Below, in pieces: positions 44,093 through 46,525 of a DNA stretch of 46,525 bases. The position numbers and the translations under genes are program-made. Every line of letters begins with the position of its first letter. The stretch's first letter is position 1. Where the stretch lies: the NCBI GenBank assembly GCA_002709305.1, contig PAQM01000001.1, positions 1 through 46,525 of the forward strand. The letters run 5' to 3'. The notes beneath the pieces were generated by a model. The model saw nothing but the letters and a program-made list of their open reading frames with translations. It had not been told where the DNA came from and searched no databases. The stretch comes from Crocinitomicaceae bacterium (GTDB lineage Bacteria; Bacteroidota; Bacteroidia; Flavobacteriales_D; Crocinitomicaceae).

Positions 44093-44134
44093 CACCGTAT
44101 CTAATTCTTTCAATTATCAATTAATATTCAAAAC

Positions 44135-45157
44135 ATGAATCTTTTTACAAGAAGAAAATTTATCCCAATATTAGGAACAAGCATACTCGGCATTACTTCT
44201 ATCTCTTTAAAAAATAATGAATCAAAAGTAATACCCCCTATTAAACCAAAACATCTAAAAGAAGGAGATACAATTGCAATATGTTCTCCGGCGGGTGCTA
44301 TGGAGAATCGAGACGATATCTATAAATTTAAAACAATCTTAGAGTCTTTAGGTCTTAAAGTTAGAATAGGAGAGAATATTGGTAAAAGATATGGATATTT
44401 CTCAGCATCAGATGAAGAACGTGCGTCAGAATTTATGAATGTTATATCCGATAAAAGAATAAATGGGATTTTTTTTATTAGGGGAGGTTGGGGGTGTGCT
44501 CGAATTCTAGATCTAATTGATTTTGAAATAATCAAAAAAAATCCTAAAGTAATAATGGGTTTTAGTGATATTACTTCACTATTAAATGCAATCACTGCAA
44601 AAACAGGATTAATAACATTTCATGGTCCTGGTGGTAATTCAACATGGAATAAGTATAGTATAGATTATATAGAATCTCTTCTTTTTAAAGGAGAAAAGAT
44701 AAAATACAATAACTTAAAATCTGACCACCCAATTACCTGCTTCTCAAGAGGAACAACAACTGGTATTTTAATAGGAGGAAATCTAAGTGTTCTTTGTAGC
44801 CTAATTGGATCAAAATACTTGCATGATTGGAAAAATAAAATATTATTTCTAGAAGACATTAAAGAAGAACCTTATCGTATTGATAGAATGTTAACACAAC
44901 TAAAATTAAATCGAGTATTCGATAAAATAAATGGCCTTGTTTTAGGTAACTTCAGAGATTGCATTCCTAAAGAGCCAAAAAAATCATTCGAACTTAAAGA
45001 AGTATTTGAGCAACATTTTAAAACATTTAACAAACCTGTTTTCTATGGCTCTCAAATTGGACATGTTAAAAACAAATTTACCATCCCTATTGGTTCTCTC
45101 GTAAAAATAAATTCAACACAAGGTACTATTACATTACTCGAAAACTGTGTAATCTAA
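44135..45157 (+). CDS. LD-carboxypeptidase family protein (peptidase S66)
   Basis: 340 aa. The N-terminal 'TRRKFIPILGTSILGITS' has a twin-arginine-like signal, so export is possible, which is unusual for the cytosolic LdcA. The S66 domain starts 'LKEGDTIAICSPAG', with 'IRGGWGCARILDLID', the serine-nucleophile block 'VIMGFSDITSLLNAI' (S144 likely), 'TFHGPGGNST', 'GILIGGNLSVLCSLIGS' and 'FLEDIKEEPYRIDRMLTQL' (Glu of the charge relay). 'GSQIGHVKNKFTIPIG' holds the probable His. The family removes the terminal D-Ala from the murein tetrapeptide during cell-wall recycling. It has its own ATG 42 bases after the previous gene and converges on the response regulator gene with a 5-base gap. Confidence 0.9.
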   Translation: MNLFTRRKFIPILGTSILGITSISLKNNESKVIPPIKPKHLKEGDTIAICSPAGAMENRDDIYKFKTILESLGLKVRIGENIGKRYGYFSASDEERASEFMNVISDKRINGIFFIRGGWGCARILDLIDFEIIKKNPKVIMGFSDITSLLNAITAKTGLITFHGPGGNSTWNKYSIDYIESLLFKGEKIKYNNLKSDHPITCFSRGTTTGILIGGNLSVLCSLIGSKYLHDWKNKILFLEDIKEEPYRIDRMLTQLKLNRVFDKINGLVLGNFRDCIPKEPKKSFELKEVFEQHFKTFNKPVFYGSQIGHVKNKFTIPIGSLVKINSTQGTITLLENCVI

Positions 45158-45162
45158 TATTA

Positions 45163-45801
45163 TTAATTATTAAGATATCCATTTTGTATAGCCCAAGAAA
45201 TAAGCTTAGCTGAATTAGGTAAACCTAATTTCTTTAATATATTATATCTATGAGTCTCTATAGTTCGTTTTGAGAGAAAAAGTTCTTCTGATATTTCTCT
45301 AGATGTTAAACCTTTTGCAACTTGCTCAACAATCTGAATCTCTTTAACTGTTAATTGTTTTGAGGAATCCCTAATAATCTCTGGACTAAAAATGAATTCT
45401 TGAATCAATTTAGACTTAATCTCTTCACAAATATAAATATCACCTCTATACACTTTGACAATTGCTGTAACTAGCTCGTCTGTTTCAATATTTTTAGTCA
45501 GATATCCTTTCGCCCCTTTTGAAATAATTCGTTTAACAATAGCTATCTTATTATATACTGAAACTGCAATAACTTTTATTTTTGGAGATTCACTTATGAT
45601 TTTTTCACAAAAATCAATTCCAGGAGTATCCTTTAAGTTCAAATCCAATAAGACAATCTCAGGTCTATATAACTTAATCCCATTTAATGCCTCATCACTT
45701 TCCATTGTGACTCCAACAATTTCAATGTTTTCAATGTCAGAAAGCAAATTTTTCCAAGCACCTATAGTTAATTTCCTATCATCAACAATAAAAACACGCA
45801 T
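45163..45801 (-). CDS. LuxR/NarL-type response regulator
   Basis: 212 aa. The receiver domain shows the acidic pair 'VDDRK', the phospho-acceptor D53 in 'IVLLDLNLKDTPG', the switch Ser/Lys positions 'VIAVSVYNK' and 'GAKGYLTKNIE'. A C-terminal GerE helix-turn-helix ('LTVKEIQIVEQVAKGLTSRE', 'LFLSKRTIETHRYNILKKLG') follows. It is a DNA-binding transcription regulator, expected to be controlled by a histidine kinase of the NarX/DesK type. No such kinase is beside it; the HisKA kinase at 6838 is of another class. It is read toward the LD-carboxypeptidase gene and is 68 bases from the hydrolase gene upstream of it. Its targets are unknown. Confidence 0.93.
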   Translation of the reverse strand: MRVFIVDDRKLTIGAWKNLLSDIENIEIVGVTMESDEALNGIKLYRPEIVLLDLNLKDTPGIDFCEKIISESPKIKVIAVSVYNKIAIVKRIISKGAKGYLTKNIETDELVTAIVKVYRGDIYICEEIKSKLIQEFIFSPEIIRDSSKQLTVKEIQIVEQVAKGLTSREISEELFLSKRTIETHRYNILKKLGLPNSAKLISWAIQNGYLNN

Positions 45802-45869
45802 ATTAAGATTTTAATTATAAAAGTAAAAAACATGCTTTTAATATCTAAAATAAACTCTTTCTTATTAAT

Positions 45870-46525
45870 CTATCTCAAACAAAAAGATAGAACACTTTTA
45901 TAGAAATTTTCAGGAGACTCAGCGTGAACCCAATGACCTGATTTATGAATAACTTCTATCTCTGAATCAATAAACAACTCCTCAATTGATTTAATATCAG
46001 AGTCTAAAATATAATCCGATTCCGAACCTCTGATAAATAATGTTGGAACATTTACAATTATATTATCAATAGCAGAAAGTATATTATCCATCTCACGTTC
46101 TAATACTTTTACGTTCATTCTCCATGCTAGTTTGCCTTTTGACTCCCAATACAAATTTTTCAATAAAAATTGCTTTACTGATTCAGATTCCAAATAAGGG
46201 TTCATTATTTCTCCAACCTCTCTTCGATTAGATATCTTGTGAAGATCAATTGAATTTATAGCTGATAAAATATGAGAATGTCTCATGTTATATTTTTTGA
46301 TCCCAATATCAACAATAATTAATTTCTTAATTAATTCTGAGTAATTTTGAGCAAAATTCATCGCAACTTTACCTCCCATAGAATGACCTAATAAAATAAT
46401 TTCATTAAGATTCAAATCTTTACATAATTCAAAAATATCATTAGCCATAATAGTATAAGAAAAATCATCTGACCATGGAGAGCGCCCATGATTTCTTAAA
46501 TCAATTAAAAAGACACGATAATAGT
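45870..46525 (-). CDS. alpha/beta hydrolase, 5' end beyond the window (partial)
   Basis: The frame continues from the in-window ATG at 46448 upstream to the window edge, adding 'YYRVFLIDLRNHGRSPWSDD', which is the classic alpha/beta-hydrolase 'DLRGHGxS' strand and loop. The ATG at 46448 therefore is internal, not the start, and the true start lies beyond 46525. The nucleophile elbow is 'LLGHSMGGKVAMNFA', the acid is in 'FIRGSESDYI' and the His in 'IHKSGHWVHAESPENF'. The combination DLRNHGxSP...GHSMGG is typical of YbfF-like esterases, but the acyl substrate is unknown. It is 68 bases before the response regulator gene. Confidence 0.9.
   Translation of the reverse strand, partial: YYRVFLIDLRNHGRSPWSDDFSYTIMANDIFELCKDLNLNEIILLGHSMGGKVAMNFAQNYSELIKKLIIVDIGIKKYNMRHSHILSAINSIDLHKISNRREVGEIMNPYLESESVKQFLLKNLYWESKGKLAWRMNVKVLEREMDNILSAIDNIIVNVPTLFIRGSESDYILDSDIKSIEELFIDSEIEVIHKSGHWVHAESPENFYKSVLSFCLR

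Noticed and set aside
45455-45814. 119-aa plus-strand reading frame opposite the response regulator
   Set aside because: It mirrors the receiver domain and shows no independent features.

Overview
The window is a chromosomal segment of a low-GC (roughly 30% by eye), gene-dense member of the Bacteroidota, most likely a marine flavobacterium-like lineage of the Flavobacteriales. Evidence for this placement: type IX secretion (T9SS) C-terminal sorting domains of both type A and type B, a DUF4270 lipoprotein, a DUF349 repeat protein, an N-terminal-half glycogen-synthase-like protein next to panC, MBOAT/SGNH acyl-transfer genes, and promoters resembling the Bacteroidetes pattern TTTG-N20-TAnnTTTG. 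The exact genus cannot be told from the sequence. I see no rRNA, tRNA, CRISPR array, transposase or phage gene, and no gene-free gap longer than about 210 bases.

Layout. 1-4721: the end of a secreted type A T9SS protein, a 3-hydroxyanthranilate dioxygenase, and a large secreted type B T9SS protein on the opposite strand. 4928-9236: an apparent operon of a long PurF-type amidophosphoribosyltransferase, a sensor histidine kinase and phosphoglycerate mutase GpmI. 9238-11655 (minus): panC, a flippase-like membrane protein and a heptose-1-phosphate adenylyltransferase. A divergent promoter region at 11656-11758 separates these from a plus-strand operon (11759-15751) of a GT5 N-domain protein, a DUF4270 lipoprotein and glmS.

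15772-21333 (minus) is the most accessory-looking part: nine co-directional genes with gaps of at most 43 bases, containing four YwqK/MORN-variant repeat proteins, two small lipoproteins, a small membrane protein, a CobW-like GTPase and a PqqB-like metallo-hydrolase. A 71-bp stretch is duplicated there at 70/71 identity. Next to it, at 21405-21689, sits a tiny secreted protein made of six VDSF repeats at 11-residue spacing. It resembles the family predicted to fold as a 7(1) 'septoil' knot, and is the most striking single gene of the window.

21866-26797: a T9SS-secreted subtilisin-like protease, an alkyltransferase-like DNA repair protein and an NAD-dependent epimerase. 26794-29680 (minus): a YD-repeat-like secreted protein and a DUF255 thioredoxin-domain protein. 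29822-34348: two SGNH-hydrolase-like proteins, both apparently starting at TTG, followed by an MBOAT acyltransferase; these probably form one envelope O-acylation unit. 34360-37476 (minus): bifunctional PaaZ and a tRNA-dihydrouridine synthase. 37597-37791: a cold-shock protein with a strong terminator. 37867-40539 (minus): an AsmA-like protein. 40748-45157: a PfkB kinase, a DUF349 protein, a membrane protein and an LD-carboxypeptidase. 45163-46525 (minus): a LuxR-type response regulator and an alpha/beta hydrolase cut by the window edge.

Several ORFs open with a non-ATG codon a few residues before a better ATG; I moved those starts and say so in each entry. No computation was run: family assignments rest on motifs read by eye.
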